The position numbers and the translations under genes were made by a program. Of a DNA stretch of 64,000 nt, positions 17,598-26,665 are shown piece after piece. The stretch is taken from assembly GCF_006440775.1 (NCBI RefSeq), contig NZ_VFTZ01000005.1, forward strand, positions 186,001 through 250,000, read 5' to 3'. Origin of the DNA: Mesorhizobium sp. B2-7-2. Its GTDB lineage: Bacteria; Pseudomonadota; Alphaproteobacteria; Rhizobiales; Rhizobiaceae. The notes below the pieces were generated by a model. It was not told where the DNA came from and did not search any database. It was given only the letters and a program-made list of their open reading frames with translations. Each line of letters starts with the position of its first letter. Position 1 is the first letter of the stretch.

Positions 17598-18911
17598 TCA
17601 TTCCGCCCGCTCGATGCGGATCACCTGCGGCTTGTCGGTCAGATGACCGTCCTTGGTGATGCCTTCGACGGCCTTGCGCACCGCTGCTTCCGTCGTCTCG
17701 TGCGTGACGAGGATCACCGTCTTCTGCGCCTGCGTTTCTGCGCCGGCAGCCTGTTGAACGATCGATTCCAGCGAGATGTCGTTGTCGGCCATGCGCTTGG
17801 CGATGGCCGCGAAGACGCCCGTGCGGTCATGCACGGTCAGCCGGATGAAATAGCCGCCAGCATGGCTGCGCATCTGCGCCTTTTTGTAAGGCTTCAGTTC
17901 CTTCGCCGGCCAGCCGAAGACCGGGCCATGCTGGAAGCCCGGCCGGCTCTTGGCGATGTCGGCGATGTCGCCGACGACAGCCGAAGCGGTCGCATTGCCG
18001 CCGGCGCCCGGACCGGAAAGCAGGAGCTCGCCAAGGATATCGGTCTCGATCGCCACTGCGTTGGTCACGCCATGCACCTGCGCGATGACCGACGCCGTCG
18101 GCACCATGGTCGGATGGACACGCTGCTCTATGCCGCTGTCGGTGCGCTGGGCGACGCCGAGCAGCTTGATGCGGTAGCCGAGATCGGCCGCCGCGCGGAT
18201 GTCGGCCTGGGTGATGTTGGAGATGCCTTCCATATAGATGTCGCCGGCGGCGATCCTGGTGCCGAAGGCAAGGCTGGTCAGGATCGACAGCTTGTGCGCC
18301 GTGTCATGGCCTTCGATATCGAAGGTCGGATCGGCTTCGGCATAGCCGAGCCGCTGCGCGTCCCTCAGGCAGGCGTCGAAGGAAATGCCCTCCGCCTCCA
18401 TGCGGGTCAGGATGTAGTTGCACGTGCCGTTGAGGATGCCGAAGACGCGGGTCACCGCGTTGCCCGCCATCGCCTCTCGCATCGTCTTGATAACCGGGAT
18501 GCCGCCGGCCACCGCCGCCTCGTAGTTGAGCAGCACACCCTTCTTCTCGGCGATCTCGGCAAGCGCCACGCCATGCTTGGCAAGCAGCGCCTTGTTGGCG
18601 GTGACGACATGCCTTCCCGCCTCGAGCGCAGCCTTCACCGAGAGCCGCGCCGGCCCCTCGTCGCCGCCGATCAGCTCGACGAAGACGTCGATATCGGCCT
18701 TTTCGGCCAGCTTGACAGGATCGTCGAACCATTTCGCGACGCTGAGATTGATACCGCGGTCGCGTTTCGGATCGCGAGCCGAAACGGCGGTCACAACGAT
18801 GTCGCGACCGCACTGCCGGGTAAGCTCGGCCGTCTTGTCGCGCAGCACGCGCGCCACCGAGGCGCCCACCGTGCCAAGGCCGGCAATTCCAACACGCAAT
18901 GCTTCAGCCAT
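17598..18911 (-). CDS. hom: Homoserine dehydrogenase
   Basis: A 437-residue NAD(P)-dependent enzyme that reduces aspartate semialdehyde to homoserine for Thr and Met synthesis. The N-terminal Rossmann motif is VGIAGLGTVGASVARVL, the catalytic region contains GGIPVIKTMREAMAGN and LNGTCNYILTRM, and a C-terminal ACT domain (YFIRLTVHDRTGVFAAIAKR) should give allosteric control by threonine. The ATG at 18911 is chosen over an in-frame TTG nine codons upstream. It follows the aminotransferase gene with a 58-bp gap containing a perfect tandem repeat. Confidence 0.95.
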   Translation of the reverse strand: MAEALRVGIAGLGTVGASVARVLRDKTAELTRQCGRDIVVTAVSARDPKRDRGINLSVAKWFDDPVKLAEKADIDVFVELIGGDEGPARLSVKAALEAGRHVVTANKALLAKHGVALAEIAEKKGVLLNYEAAVAGGIPVIKTMREAMAGNAVTRVFGILNGTCNYILTRMEAEGISFDACLRDAQRLGYAEADPTFDIEGHDTAHKLSILTSLAFGTRIAAGDIYMEGISNITQADIRAAADLGYRIKLLGVAQRTDSGIEQRVHPTMVPTASVIAQVHGVTNAVAIETDILGELLLSGPGAGGNATASAVVGDIADIAKSRPGFQHGPVFGWPAKELKPYKKAQMRSHAGGYFIRLTVHDRTGVFAAIAKRMADNDISLESIVQQAAGAETQAQKTVILVTHETTEAAVRKAVEGITKDGHLTDKPQVIRIERAE

Positions 18912-18933
18912 GTCCGGAGAGGCCCCCTCAACT

Positions 18934-18965
18934 TGCAAAAAATGTCAGGTGCAAAAAATGTCAGG
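18934..18965. repeat. Two perfect tandem 16-bp repeats between aminotransferase and hom
   Basis: TGCAAAAAATGTCAGG occurs twice back to back, ending 4 bp before the aminotransferase stop codon and beginning 22 bp upstream of the hom start. Each unit holds a run of six A. A recent slippage duplication is likely; it lengthens the intercistronic spacer. Confidence 0.85.
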
Positions 18966-18969
18966 CAAC

Positions 18970-20187
18970 TCAACGATGAGCGGCTAAAGGCACCACATTG
19001 TTGGGCTGCTTGGCGGTGGTCGCGAGGAACTTCTTGATGTTGCGCGCGGCCTGGCGGATCCGGTGCTCGTTCTCGACCAGCGCCAGGCGCACATAATCGT
19101 CGCCATGCTCGCCGAAGCCGACGCCTGGCGCCACCGCGACATCCGCATGCTCGATGAGCAGCTTGGAGAATTCGAGTGAGCCGAGATGGCGGAACGGTTC
19201 CGGAATCGGCGCCCAGGCGAACATCGAGGCCGCCGGCGCGGGAATGGTCCAGCCGGCGCGGCCGAAAGAATCGACCATCACGTCGCGCCGCTTATGGTAG
19301 ACCTCGCGCACCTCCTCGATGTCGGCGCCGTCGCCGTTCAGCGCATGCGCAGCCGCAACCTGGATCGGTGTGAACGCGCCATAGTCGAGGTAGGATTTAA
19401 CCCGCGTCAGCGCCGAAATCAGTCGCTCGTTGCCGACCGCGAAGCCCATGCGCCACCCGGGCATGGAAAAGGTCTTCGACATCGAGGTGAACTCGACGCA
19501 GACATCCATCGCGCCCGGCACCTGCAGCACCGACGGCGGCGGATTGCCGTCGAAATAGATTTCCGAATAGGCGAGATCCGACAAGATGATGATGTCGTTC
19601 TTCTTCGCGAAGGCTACCACGTCCTTGTAGAAATCGAGCGAGGCGACCAGCGCCGTCGGGTTCGACGGATAATTGAGGATCAGCGCCAGCGGCTTCGGGA
19701 TCGAATGGCGGATGCCGCGCTCGACCGCAGGGATGAAACCGTCATCGGGCTCGACCTGCAGCGAGCGGATCACCCCGCCCGACATGATGAAGCCGAAGGC
19801 GTGGATCGGATAGGTCGGGTTGGGGCACAGGATAACGTCGCCGGGCGCGGTGATCGCCTGCGCCATGTTGGCGAAGCCCTCCTTCGAGCCCAGCGTCGCC
19901 ACCACCTGCGTGTCGGGATTGAGCTTCACGCCGAAGCGGCGCTGATAATAATTCGCCTGGGCGCGACGCAGGCCCGGAATGCCGCGCGAAGCGGAGTAGC
20001 GATGCGTGCGCGGATCGCGCACCACTTCGCACAATTTGTCGACGATGGCCTTCGGCGTCGGCAGGTCCGGATTGCCCATGCCAAGGTCGATGATATCGGC
20101 GCCGCGCGAACGGGCGCTGGCCTTCAGCCGGTTGACCTGCTCGAACACGTAAGGCGGAAGCCGGCGGACCTTGTGAAATTCTTCCAT
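18970..20187 (-). CDS. Class I/II PLP-dependent aminotransferase (LL-diaminopimelate/alanine transaminase type)
   Basis: A 405-residue fold-type I aminotransferase. Visible motifs: IIDLGMGNPDLPTP, YSASRGIPGLRRA, NPTYPIHAFGF, LNYPSNPTA (substrate and PLP ring binding) and the PLP lysine in SMSKTFSMPGWRMGF. The sequence matches the AlaC/LL-DAP-aminotransferase-like group annotated next to hom in many Rhizobiales. In this order it likely supplies alanine or another amino acid in the aspartate-family neighbourhood, but substrate specificity cannot be read from sequence. It is the first gene of the minus-strand series and converges with nothing upstream except a small lipoprotein gene in the same direction. 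Confidence 0.9.
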   Translation of the reverse strand: MEEFHKVRRLPPYVFEQVNRLKASARSRGADIIDLGMGNPDLPTPKAIVDKLCEVVRDPRTHRYSASRGIPGLRRAQANYYQRRFGVKLNPDTQVVATLGSKEGFANMAQAITAPGDVILCPNPTYPIHAFGFIMSGGVIRSLQVEPDDGFIPAVERGIRHSIPKPLALILNYPSNPTALVASLDFYKDVVAFAKKNDIIILSDLAYSEIYFDGNPPPSVLQVPGAMDVCVEFTSMSKTFSMPGWRMGFAVGNERLISALTRVKSYLDYGAFTPIQVAAAHALNGDGADIEEVREVYHKRRDVMVDSFGRAGWTIPAPAASMFAWAPIPEPFRHLGSLEFSKLLIEHADVAVAPGVGFGEHGDDYVRLALVENEHRIRQAARNIKKFLATTAKQPNNVVPLAAHR

Positions 20188-20228
20188 TTCAGTTCCAGAC
20201 CATCAGAGTTTCGGCGCGCGATATTGAC

Positions 20229-20633
20229 CTAATTGCAGCTAGGGTCGAGGGCGGGGTCGCATTTGCCCTCGATCTGCTTCAGCGTGTCGGCGCCATGCGT
20301 CTTGGCCAAAGTGTTGAGCGCGGCCGAATTCGCCGGCGCTTTGACGCCGCTGCCCTTGGCAATCTGCGTCTGCTCCTCGGCCTTGAGTTGGGCGAGGTTC
20401 GCCGCGGTCTCTTCCTTGGTGAGCTGCTTGGCGGCCACCTGCGGCGGGATGTTGAGGTTCGGATAGGAACCGGTGTCCTTAGGACCTTCCGTTAACGCCG
20501 TCGGCGCATTGTTCGTGCTGGTGCTCGTGCAGCCGGCAGCGGGCAGCAGCATGCCGACCAGCCCCGCCATCAGTGCCATGCGGCAAATCGAACCCGGCTT
20601 GAGAAAAAAAGTCCCGCCGACATTAATCGTCAT
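20229..20633 (-). CDS. Small putative lipoprotein of unknown function
   Basis: 134 residues with a hydrophobic segment and a lipobox LLPAAGC (Cys35), so the mature protein would be a lipid-anchored polypeptide of about 100 residues. After the anchor it has a PNLNIPPQVAAKQLTKEE phrase and a helical Lys/Glu/Gln-rich region, ending GKCDPALDPSCN with two Cys that may form a disulfide. The family appears conserved in Rhizobiales but uncharacterised. An internal ATG (MALMAGL) could be the true start, giving a shorter signal peptide. It is divergent from phaC. Confidence 0.7.
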   Translation of the reverse strand: MTINVGGTFFLKPGSICRMALMAGLVGMLLPAAGCTSTSTNNAPTALTEGPKDTGSYPNLNIPPQVAAKQLTKEETAANLAQLKAEEQTQIAKGSGVKAPANSAALNTLAKTHGADTLKQIEGKCDPALDPSCN

Positions 20634-20730
20634 ATTGTTTTCCTGGCAGCCGGGTTAGAGCGAATTGGACCCGGTCAGATGTCCCATGGTAATATGTCAA
20701 GAAAACGCTCCGGGAGGAACCCCGCGAACC

Positions 20731-22566
20731 ATGTCCAAACCTGACGATTCGGACAAAGCGGAAAATGCCGGACCTTCGGCCATCGAGCAATATCTGGTGA
20801 AGGATCCCGAGCGCTTCGCCCTGAACATGGCGCGCATGGTCGAGCAGGCCGGCAAGGCGGCTTCCGCCTGGGCCGAACCGCGCGAGAAGGGCGAAGTGCG
20901 CGACCATGTCGCCGAACCCGTCGTCGACATGGTCAAGACCTTCTCAAAGCTTTCGGAATACTGGCTGGGCGACCCGCAACGCGCGCTCGAAGCGCAAACG
21001 CGGCTGTTTGCCGGCTATATGACCGTCTGGGCGAACGCCATCCAGAAGGTCAATCCCAACGCCGAAGCGCCACAGGACGCGGTTCAGCCCGAGCGCGGCG
21101 ACAAGCGCTTCCAGGACCCCGAATGGGGCCGCAATGCATTCTTCGATTTCCTCAAGCAGGCCTATCTCGTCACCTCGCGCTGGGCGAACGAGCTTGTCGA
21201 GCATGCCGAGGGTCTGGACGAGCACACCCGCCACAAGGCGAGCTTCTACGTCAAGCAGGTGTCGAACGCGATCGCGCCGTCGAACTTCATCCTGACCAAT
21301 CCCGAGCTGTTCCGCGAGACCATGGCCTCGAATGGCGAGAACCTGGTGCGCGGCATGAAGATGCTGGCCGAGGACATCGCCGCCGGCCGCGGCGACCTGA
21401 GGCTGCGCCAGGCGGATTATACACCCTTCGAAATCGGCAAGAACATCGCCACCACGCCCGGCAAGGTCATCGGCCGCAGCGATGTCGCCGAGATCATCCA
21501 GTACGATCCGGTGACCGAGACGGTGCTGAAACGGCCGCTGCTGATCTGCCCGCCATGGATCAACAAATTCTATATTCTCGACCTCAACCCGCAAAAGTCC
21601 TTCATCCGCTGGGCGATCGAGCAGGGCCACACCGTGTTCGTCATCTCCTGGATCAATCCCGACGAGCGTCACGGCGCCAAGGGCTGGGAGGCCTATATCC
21701 GCGAAGGCCTGCAATTCGGCCTCGACATGGTGGAGAAGGCCTCCGGCGAGAAGGAGGTCAACGCCATCGGTTACTGCGTCGGCGGCACGCTCCTGGCTGC
21801 CGCACTGGCGCTGTTGGCGCAGGAAGGCGACCACCGCATCAAATCGGCCACCTTCTTCACTACCCAGGTCGACTTCACCTATGCCGGCGATCTCAAGGTG
21901 TTCGTCGACGAGGACCAGGTCGCCGCCGTCGAGCGCTCGATGAACGAGAAGGGCTATCTCGACGGCACCAAGATGGCCACCGCCTTCAACATGCTGCGCT
22001 CGGGCGACCTGGTCTGGCCTTATGTCGTCAACAACTACATGCGCGGCAAGGAGCCCCTGCCCTTCGACCTGCTCTACTGGAATTCCGATTCCACGCGCAT
22101 GGCGGCGGCCAATCACTCGTTCTACCTGCGCAACTGCTATCTCGAGAACAATCTCTCGCGCGGCACAATGGAGCTTGCCGGTCGCACGGTCTCTCTGGCC
22201 GACATCACCATCCCCGTCTACAACCTAGCCACGAAGGAAGACCACATCGCGCCGGCGCTTTCGGTGTTCTTGGGGTCGCAGTTTTTCGGCGGCGACGTCG
22301 AGTATGTCATGGCGGGATCCGGTCACATCGCCGGCGTCGTCAACCCGCCCGCCGCCAGGAAATACCAGTACTGGACCGGCGGCAAGCCGGTGGGCGATTT
22401 CAACGCGTGGCTTGCCGCGGCGCACGAGCATCCTGGTTCATGGTGGACGCACTGGCAACATTGGATCGAGGCCCAGGACGACATCCGCGTACCTGCCCGC
22501 AAACCCGGCAAGCGTATGAAAACCTTGGGAGATGCGCCGGGCACCTACGTCAAGGTGCGTGTGTAA
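20731..22566 (+). CDS. phaC: Class I poly(3-hydroxyalkanoate) synthase
   Basis: A 611-residue polymerase that joins (R)-3-hydroxybutyryl-CoA into PHB granules, a carbon store in rhizobia. The N-terminal PhaC domain leads to an alpha/beta-hydrolase core with the lipase-like box GYCVGG whose Cys is the nucleophile; the catalytic Asp is in ATKEDHIAP and the His in AGSGHIAGVVNPP. Length and the PPWINKFYILDL segment are typical of class I enzymes, which need no partner. The ATG at 20731 follows GGGAGGAAC with good spacing. phaAB are not nearby, which is usual in Mesorhizobium. Confidence 0.96.
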   Translation: MSKPDDSDKAENAGPSAIEQYLVKDPERFALNMARMVEQAGKAASAWAEPREKGEVRDHVAEPVVDMVKTFSKLSEYWLGDPQRALEAQTRLFAGYMTVWANAIQKVNPNAEAPQDAVQPERGDKRFQDPEWGRNAFFDFLKQAYLVTSRWANELVEHAEGLDEHTRHKASFYVKQVSNAIAPSNFILTNPELFRETMASNGENLVRGMKMLAEDIAAGRGDLRLRQADYTPFEIGKNIATTPGKVIGRSDVAEIIQYDPVTETVLKRPLLICPPWINKFYILDLNPQKSFIRWAIEQGHTVFVISWINPDERHGAKGWEAYIREGLQFGLDMVEKASGEKEVNAIGYCVGGTLLAAALALLAQEGDHRIKSATFFTTQVDFTYAGDLKVFVDEDQVAAVERSMNEKGYLDGTKMATAFNMLRSGDLVWPYVVNNYMRGKEPLPFDLLYWNSDSTRMAAANHSFYLRNCYLENNLSRGTMELAGRTVSLADITIPVYNLATKEDHIAPALSVFLGSQFFGGDVEYVMAGSGHIAGVVNPPAARKYQYWTGGKPVGDFNAWLAAAHEHPGSWWTHWQHWIEAQDDIRVPARKPGKRMKTLGDAPGTYVKVRV

Positions 22567-22751
22567 CGGGCTGTAATGTGTGGTGAGTTGACGGGCCGCC
22601 AAAACAGGGCGAAATGGTGGCGTCAATCGTTCGGCGGCCTCAAATCACCTTCCGACGCAGAATAATTCCGAGGCTTGCAGATTCGACACACGTCCCGTTT
22701 CCGGTTGGGAACTGGAGGGTTATCGCGGCGCGGTACTGGAGTGGCGCGGCG

Positions 22752-24053
22752 ATGACGAACCGACCGGATATCGAGGGGGAATTTGTTTTGAAACCAGCAG
22801 GTTGGCGTCTTGCACGAAGGGGAAGCTGCAGCATTGCGGCAGCGCTTTTCTCCGTGCTTCTGGCCTCCTGCACATCGACCGGCGACCCGACGATGTCGGT
22901 CGTTTCACCCGCCTACAATTCAACCGCCGGCGAAATGAGCGCGACATCCAGCGCCAAGACCGCGACTTCGGCCGATTCGTCCTTGCAGGCATTGGCGCCG
23001 GCCGAAGCGACGCCGACCGTGATGAGCGAGGGCGATGCGCCTTTGCCCGAGAAGGTCGCCTATGTGCCGGAGACGCGGCCCGACGGCACCTTCCCCATCG
23101 CCATCCCTGCCGGCGCCCAGGCCATTGCCGGGAGCACGCCGCAACCGCTGGTTCAGCAGGCGCAAACGGCGGAACAGACACTAGGCGTCGCCAAGCAGGT
23201 CGCCGCCGGCGATGCCGCCACCGTCGCGTCGAAGGCGCAGGCGACCACGCAGGCCATGAGCAACGGCGTCTATGTGACCGCGGCCGAGCCGGTGCAGCCG
23301 CAGATCGCCGCGCCGAAGAAAAGCCTGTTCGCCTCGCTGTTCAGCACCACGCCGGCTTCGGCCGCGCCCGCCCCCCTGATCAACAATGCGCGCTCCGGCG
23401 ACCAGCCCGCCGAGCAGGCCAAGGCCACGCCGCCGCCGGCCAAGCCGATCGTGACGCTGGCCTCGGCGACCCCGGCCGAGAAGCCGGTGCAACTGGCCTC
23501 GCTCGACAACCCGAGCAATCACATCACGGGCGCCGACGCTCTTCCCGGCGTGCGCCAGACGGCGCTGTTCGAGATCAAGCGCAAATCCGGCATCGACGAC
23601 GAGAGCGACGTCGACCTCAACGAGGACGAGGGCGGCGGCGGTTCCTACCAGGTGGCGTCGGCGGCCGGCTTGGCCAGGCTCGCGCCCAACGGCCTTTTGA
23701 AGCAGAACGAAAGCGTCGACGTCGCCTGCCTCAAGCCGTCGCTGGTGCGGGTGCTGAAGACGATCGAGGGCCATTTCGGCCGCAAGATGATCGTCACCTC
23801 CGGCTATCGCGATCCCTCGCGCAATCGTCGCGCCAACGGCGCCAAGAACTCGCTGCACATGTATTGCGCCGCCGCCGACATCCAGTTGCCCGGCGTGTCG
23901 AAATGGGAACTGGCGAGCTACGTCCGCTCGATGCCCGGCCGCGGCGGCGTCGGCACCTACTGCCACACCGAATCCGTCCATATCGACGTCGGCCCCGAGC
24001 GCGACTGGAACTGGCGCTGCCGTAGGCGCAGCGGCGGCGGCGAGGACGGCTGA
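22752..24053 (+). CDS. Lipoprotein with C-terminal M15-like (DUF882) peptidase domain
   Basis: About 433 residues. The N-terminus carries a lipoprotein signal (AAALFSVLLASC), followed by a long Ala/Pro/Thr-rich low-complexity linker of about 230 residues. The C-terminal 120 residues form a DUF882/peptidase M15 domain with the zinc ligands in SLHMYCAAADIQLP (His and Asp) and ESVHIDVGP (His). It is probably a periplasmic peptidoglycan carboxypeptidase. Start is uncertain: ATG 22752 or a TTG at 22788 that follows GAGGGGGA and gives a more normal 28-residue signal peptide. Confidence 0.8.
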   Translation: MTNRPDIEGEFVLKPAGWRLARRGSCSIAAALFSVLLASCTSTGDPTMSVVSPAYNSTAGEMSATSSAKTATSADSSLQALAPAEATPTVMSEGDAPLPEKVAYVPETRPDGTFPIAIPAGAQAIAGSTPQPLVQQAQTAEQTLGVAKQVAAGDAATVASKAQATTQAMSNGVYVTAAEPVQPQIAAPKKSLFASLFSTTPASAAPAPLINNARSGDQPAEQAKATPPPAKPIVTLASATPAEKPVQLASLDNPSNHITGADALPGVRQTALFEIKRKSGIDDESDVDLNEDEGGGGSYQVASAAGLARLAPNGLLKQNESVDVACLKPSLVRVLKTIEGHFGRKMIVTSGYRDPSRNRRANGAKNSLHMYCAAADIQLPGVSKWELASYVRSMPGRGGVGTYCHTESVHIDVGPERDWNWRCRRRSGGGEDG

Positions 24054-24176
24054 TACGTTCGGCTTGGTTTCGTAGGCATAGCATGTTTGATCGGTTGAAA
24101 GCCGATCGCCGCCAACGCCGACATTAGTTTCAACACGCCACCACAGACGTCGGCGATTAGCCGAAGCCCTTCGAAC

Positions 24177-24359
24177 TTCGTCATCCACGGGCGGAGCGGG
24201 AGCGCAGCGGACGCGTAGACCCGAGGATCCATTCCGTGACCTTGACCGCAGAGTGCAGCGGCGCAGATTCTGCACCGTTGTAGAGCTCATAGGTAACGGA
24301 ATGGATTCTATGGTCTGCGCGCGTCGCTTCGCTCCTTGCTCCGCCATAGAATGACGACC
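24177..24359. repeat. Dispersed inverted-repeat element, copy B (~183 bp)
   Basis: This is the same element as at 14274, with more divergent arms (GGCGGAGCGGGAGCGCAGCG on one side; CGTCGCTTCGCTCCTTGCTC on the other) and a changed centre. It occupies the middle of the gap between the M15-like gene and tRNA-Glu. The rest of that gap (24360-24528) holds only a short palindrome GTTGCC-GGTT-GGCAAC (24484-24499), which may belong to the tRNA promoter region. Confidence 0.75.
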
Positions 24360-24528
24360 GCGAGAAGCGTTGCAGCCAATCTCCAAGGTACGCGATCATG
24401 TGCCGGTCGAAACCACGTCCTGCCTCGCTGCAACGCGCCTTTCGCCGCTTTTGAAAAAAGTTGTCGCATGTGGCGGCGGATGGGTTGCCGGTTGGCAACA
24501 ACGCAATTATAAGCCGCTTCGTCTGAGC

Positions 24529-24603
24529 GCGCCCATCGTCTAGCGGTTAGGACACCGCCCTTTCACGGCGGTAACAGGGGTTCGATTCCCCTTGGGCGTA
24601 CCA
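24529..24603 (+). tRNA. tRNA-Glu (anticodon TTC)
   Basis: A complete 75-nt cloverleaf: acceptor GCGCCCA pairs with TGGGCGT (G1-T72 wobble), D-arm GTCT/GGAC, anticodon stem CCGCC/GGCGG with loop CTTTCAC giving anticodon TTC (24562-24564), and T-arm AGGGG/CCCCT around TTCGATT. The terminal CCA is encoded in the DNA. Confidence 0.97.
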
Positions 24604-24680
24604 GTTTCTTCAGTCAAGTGTTTCCGGTCGACGCTTCGGTCTCGATGAAGGATCCGAAGGCGGTCCGTCCTTTTGCCGTT

Positions 24681-25127
24681 TCAGGCTGCGCCCAGAGGCG
24701 GGCCTGTGAAGGTCAGACCGAAACGCGCCCCTATGGCCGTGATCTGATCCATGTCGTCGGGGATTCGGCACTTGTGTTTCGCCATCTCCGCGAAGAAGCC
24801 TTCGAAGCCGCCGGGCGTCATGACGGTGAGCATTCTGGCGGGTCGATCGCCGATCACTCGGAATGCATGCTCGATTCCGCGCGCAACGTGCACAACACCG
24901 CCCGGGCCGACTATGCGCGTTTGACCGTGCATCCAGAACTCTACTTCGCCGGACTGAATCTGGAAGGTCTCGTCCTCGTTATTGTGGATGTGGCGCGGAG
25001 GACCATAACCGGGCTGATCGAGGCTTTCGAACATTCCGAGCCGCGAGGCCGTTTGCTCCGCCGTGAGGCAAATCCGGTAGGACGTGCCAAGCCACTGGAT
25101 GCTGTAGGGTACTGACGCAACGGCCAC
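24681..25127 (-). CDS. Cupin domain-containing protein
   Basis: A 148-residue single-domain cupin. The first cupin motif is PPRHIHNNEDETFQI (His-x-His and Glu metal ligands) with GEVEFWMHGQ, and the second is VARGIEHAFRVIGDRPARML (His ligand). The metal-binding set is complete; such small cupins bind sugars or small acids, or act as dioxygenases or isomerases. The start is a GTG at 25127 with a strong GGGAGG site. It is divergent from a LysR gene with a perfect palindrome in the gap, so it is a likely target of that regulator. Confidence 0.85.
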   Translation of the reverse strand: MAVASVPYSIQWLGTSYRICLTAEQTASRLGMFESLDQPGYGPPRHIHNNEDETFQIQSGEVEFWMHGQTRIVGPGGVVHVARGIEHAFRVIGDRPARMLTVMTPGGFEGFFAEMAKHKCRIPDDMDQITAIGARFGLTFTGPPLGAA

Positions 25128-25179
25128 CGAAACCTCCCGTGATCCGACACCATTTTCGACGTAGGGAAGTTGCCAGAAC

Positions 25180-25199
25180 CGATTTCATAATTGAAATCG
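25180..25199. promoter_or_regulatory. Palindrome in cupin/LysR divergent gap
   Basis: CGATTTCA-TAAT-TGAAATCG has perfect 8-bp arms with a 4-bp spacer. It lies midway between the divergent starts of the cupin and LysR genes and contains a T-N11-A spacing. It is the probable binding site of the adjacent LysR protein. An AT-rich stretch (25201-25225) next to it may be the promoter. Confidence 0.6.
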
Positions 25200-25226
25200 A
25201 TAGCTATTATAAAATATATTCGGTGA

Positions 25227-26198
25227 ATGAATTTATCGAGCTTCGACCTCAATCTCCTGCGGGTGCTCGACGCGCTGCTACGCGAGCAATCGACCGTAAA
25301 GGCCGGAGAACGCATCGGCCTGTCGCAACCGGCGATATCGGCCAGCCTGGGACGACTTCGGAATTTTCTCGGCGATCCGCTGTTCGTGCGCCAGGGACAG
25401 CACATCGTGCCGACACAATACGCCCGCAACCTCGAGCTTCCGCTTCGCCGCATCCTCGACGAATTGTCGGCGCTGCTTGCAGGGCCTGGCAGCTTCAATC
25501 CGGCCGAAGCCGAGCAAAGCTTCAAGATCGCAGGCTCGGATTTCTTTGCCGAGATGCTGATGCCTGCCCTGGCCAATGCAATCTCACGCCACGCTCCCAA
25601 GATATTGGTCCAACTGGTGGATCTTGTGCCCGACGACTATGTCGGCACGCTCGAAAAGCATGGCATCGACCTTGCCCTCGTTCCCAGGGTCGATTTCCCC
25701 AGCTGGATCGACTATCTTCCTGCCTTCCGGTCGACATTCGTGACGATCGCCCGCGCCGGGCATCCAAGGCTCGAGCGGGCGAAGGTGAGCCCCGGAGACG
25801 TCATTCCGATCGACCTTTTCTGCGACCTCGGCCACGTCGTCTTCTCGCCCGAGGGCAAGCTCAAGGCCATGGGCGACGCGGCGCTGGCCCGGATGGGGCG
25901 CGAACGGCGGGTGGCCATGACGATGCCGGTGTTCGGCGGCGTCTGTAACGCAGTGGCGGGAAGCGACCTGGTCGCGCTCGTTCCGGAACAGCTCGCGCGC
26001 AAGGTAGCATCTCGCTTGGGGCTGGCGATCTACAGTCCGCCCATGCCGATCGATCCTGCCCTCATCTGCATCGTCTGGCACAAACGCAACACAACCGATC
26101 CCACGCACCGCTGGCTGCGGGAAATGGTTCTGGAGCTGCTCTCGCAGCTGAGCGCCGGCGAAACCGGCAGCAGCGTCCACGAACCACGCCCGGCCTGA
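25227..26198 (+). CDS. LysR family transcriptional regulator (NodD/NahR-like branch)
   Basis: 323 residues. The N-terminal HTH (FDLNLLRVLDALLREQSTVK, then SQPAISASLGRLRNFLGDPLFVR) is characteristic of the NodD/NahR/LinR branch, which typically responds to aromatic inducers. The substrate domain contains IAGSDFFAEMLMPAL and ends HRWLREMVLEL. The ATG at 25227 is the natural start. It is divergently transcribed from the cupin gene; the shared palindromic operator suggests control of that gene and itself. It is not a nodulation NodD by context, as no nod genes are present. Confidence 0.88.
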   Translation: MNLSSFDLNLLRVLDALLREQSTVKAGERIGLSQPAISASLGRLRNFLGDPLFVRQGQHIVPTQYARNLELPLRRILDELSALLAGPGSFNPAEAEQSFKIAGSDFFAEMLMPALANAISRHAPKILVQLVDLVPDDYVGTLEKHGIDLALVPRVDFPSWIDYLPAFRSTFVTIARAGHPRLERAKVSPGDVIPIDLFCDLGHVVFSPEGKLKAMGDAALARMGRERRVAMTMPVFGGVCNAVAGSDLVALVPEQLARKVASRLGLAIYSPPMPIDPALICIVWHKRNTTDPTHRWLREMVLELLSQLSAGETGSSVHEPRPA

Positions 26199-26340
26199 AT
26201 GGCGGGCCAGTGTCGTGCCTTGTCGGTAACAAGGCAGGACGCAAGCGGAAACGCGCTGTTAACGCCGTTGGCGGACGACAGGATGCCGTCCTCGACCCGA
26301 AAGTGTAAAATTCCCTCCGCTCTCAGCCGTGGAGGCGGGA

Positions 26341-26604
26341 ATGAAGATGCTTCGGACAGCGCTCTTATGCGCGGCAATGACCGGCCTGCCAGGCGTGCCG
26401 CCCGTTCACGCAGACGATCAGCCTGCCCAGCCGAATAGCCAAGCAACGCCGCAGCCGCCAGCAGTCCATTGCCAGGGGCAAAATTGTCTTCCTCCGGCCG
26501 ACGATCCCGTGCTGGACTGCAAGGGCCCGGATTGCACGCCGGCCCCGGCAACTGATCAGACGCCGAGCCCGGAGATTCAACCGGAGATTCAAAAGGTCAA
26601 GTAA
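26341..26604 (+). CDS. Small secreted Cys-motif protein
   Basis: 87 residues: a signal peptide (MKMLRTALLCAAMTGLPGVP, then VHADD) and a Pro/Gln-rich mature part of about 60 residues. The mature part contains two copies of a C-x-G-x-x-C phrase, CQGQNC and CKGPDC, each followed by a Pro-rich stretch. GGAGG lies immediately upstream (26331-26335). The duplicated Cys pairs suggest disulfides or metal binding in the periplasm. I do not recognise a named family. Confidence 0.6.
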   Translation: MKMLRTALLCAAMTGLPGVPPVHADDQPAQPNSQATPQPPAVHCQGQNCLPPADDPVLDCKGPDCTPAPATDQTPSPEIQPEIQKVK

Positions 26605-26665
26605 GCCGCATCGGCCAGTGTCTGAGGCTCCCGTGAAAAGCCGGGAGAGCGTCGCAGGCCTCCTG

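Noticed and set aside
24484..24499. GTTGCC-GGTT-GGCAAC before tRNA-Glu as a terminator
   Set aside because: Only six base pairs and no T-run follows; more likely chance or part of the tRNA promoter region.
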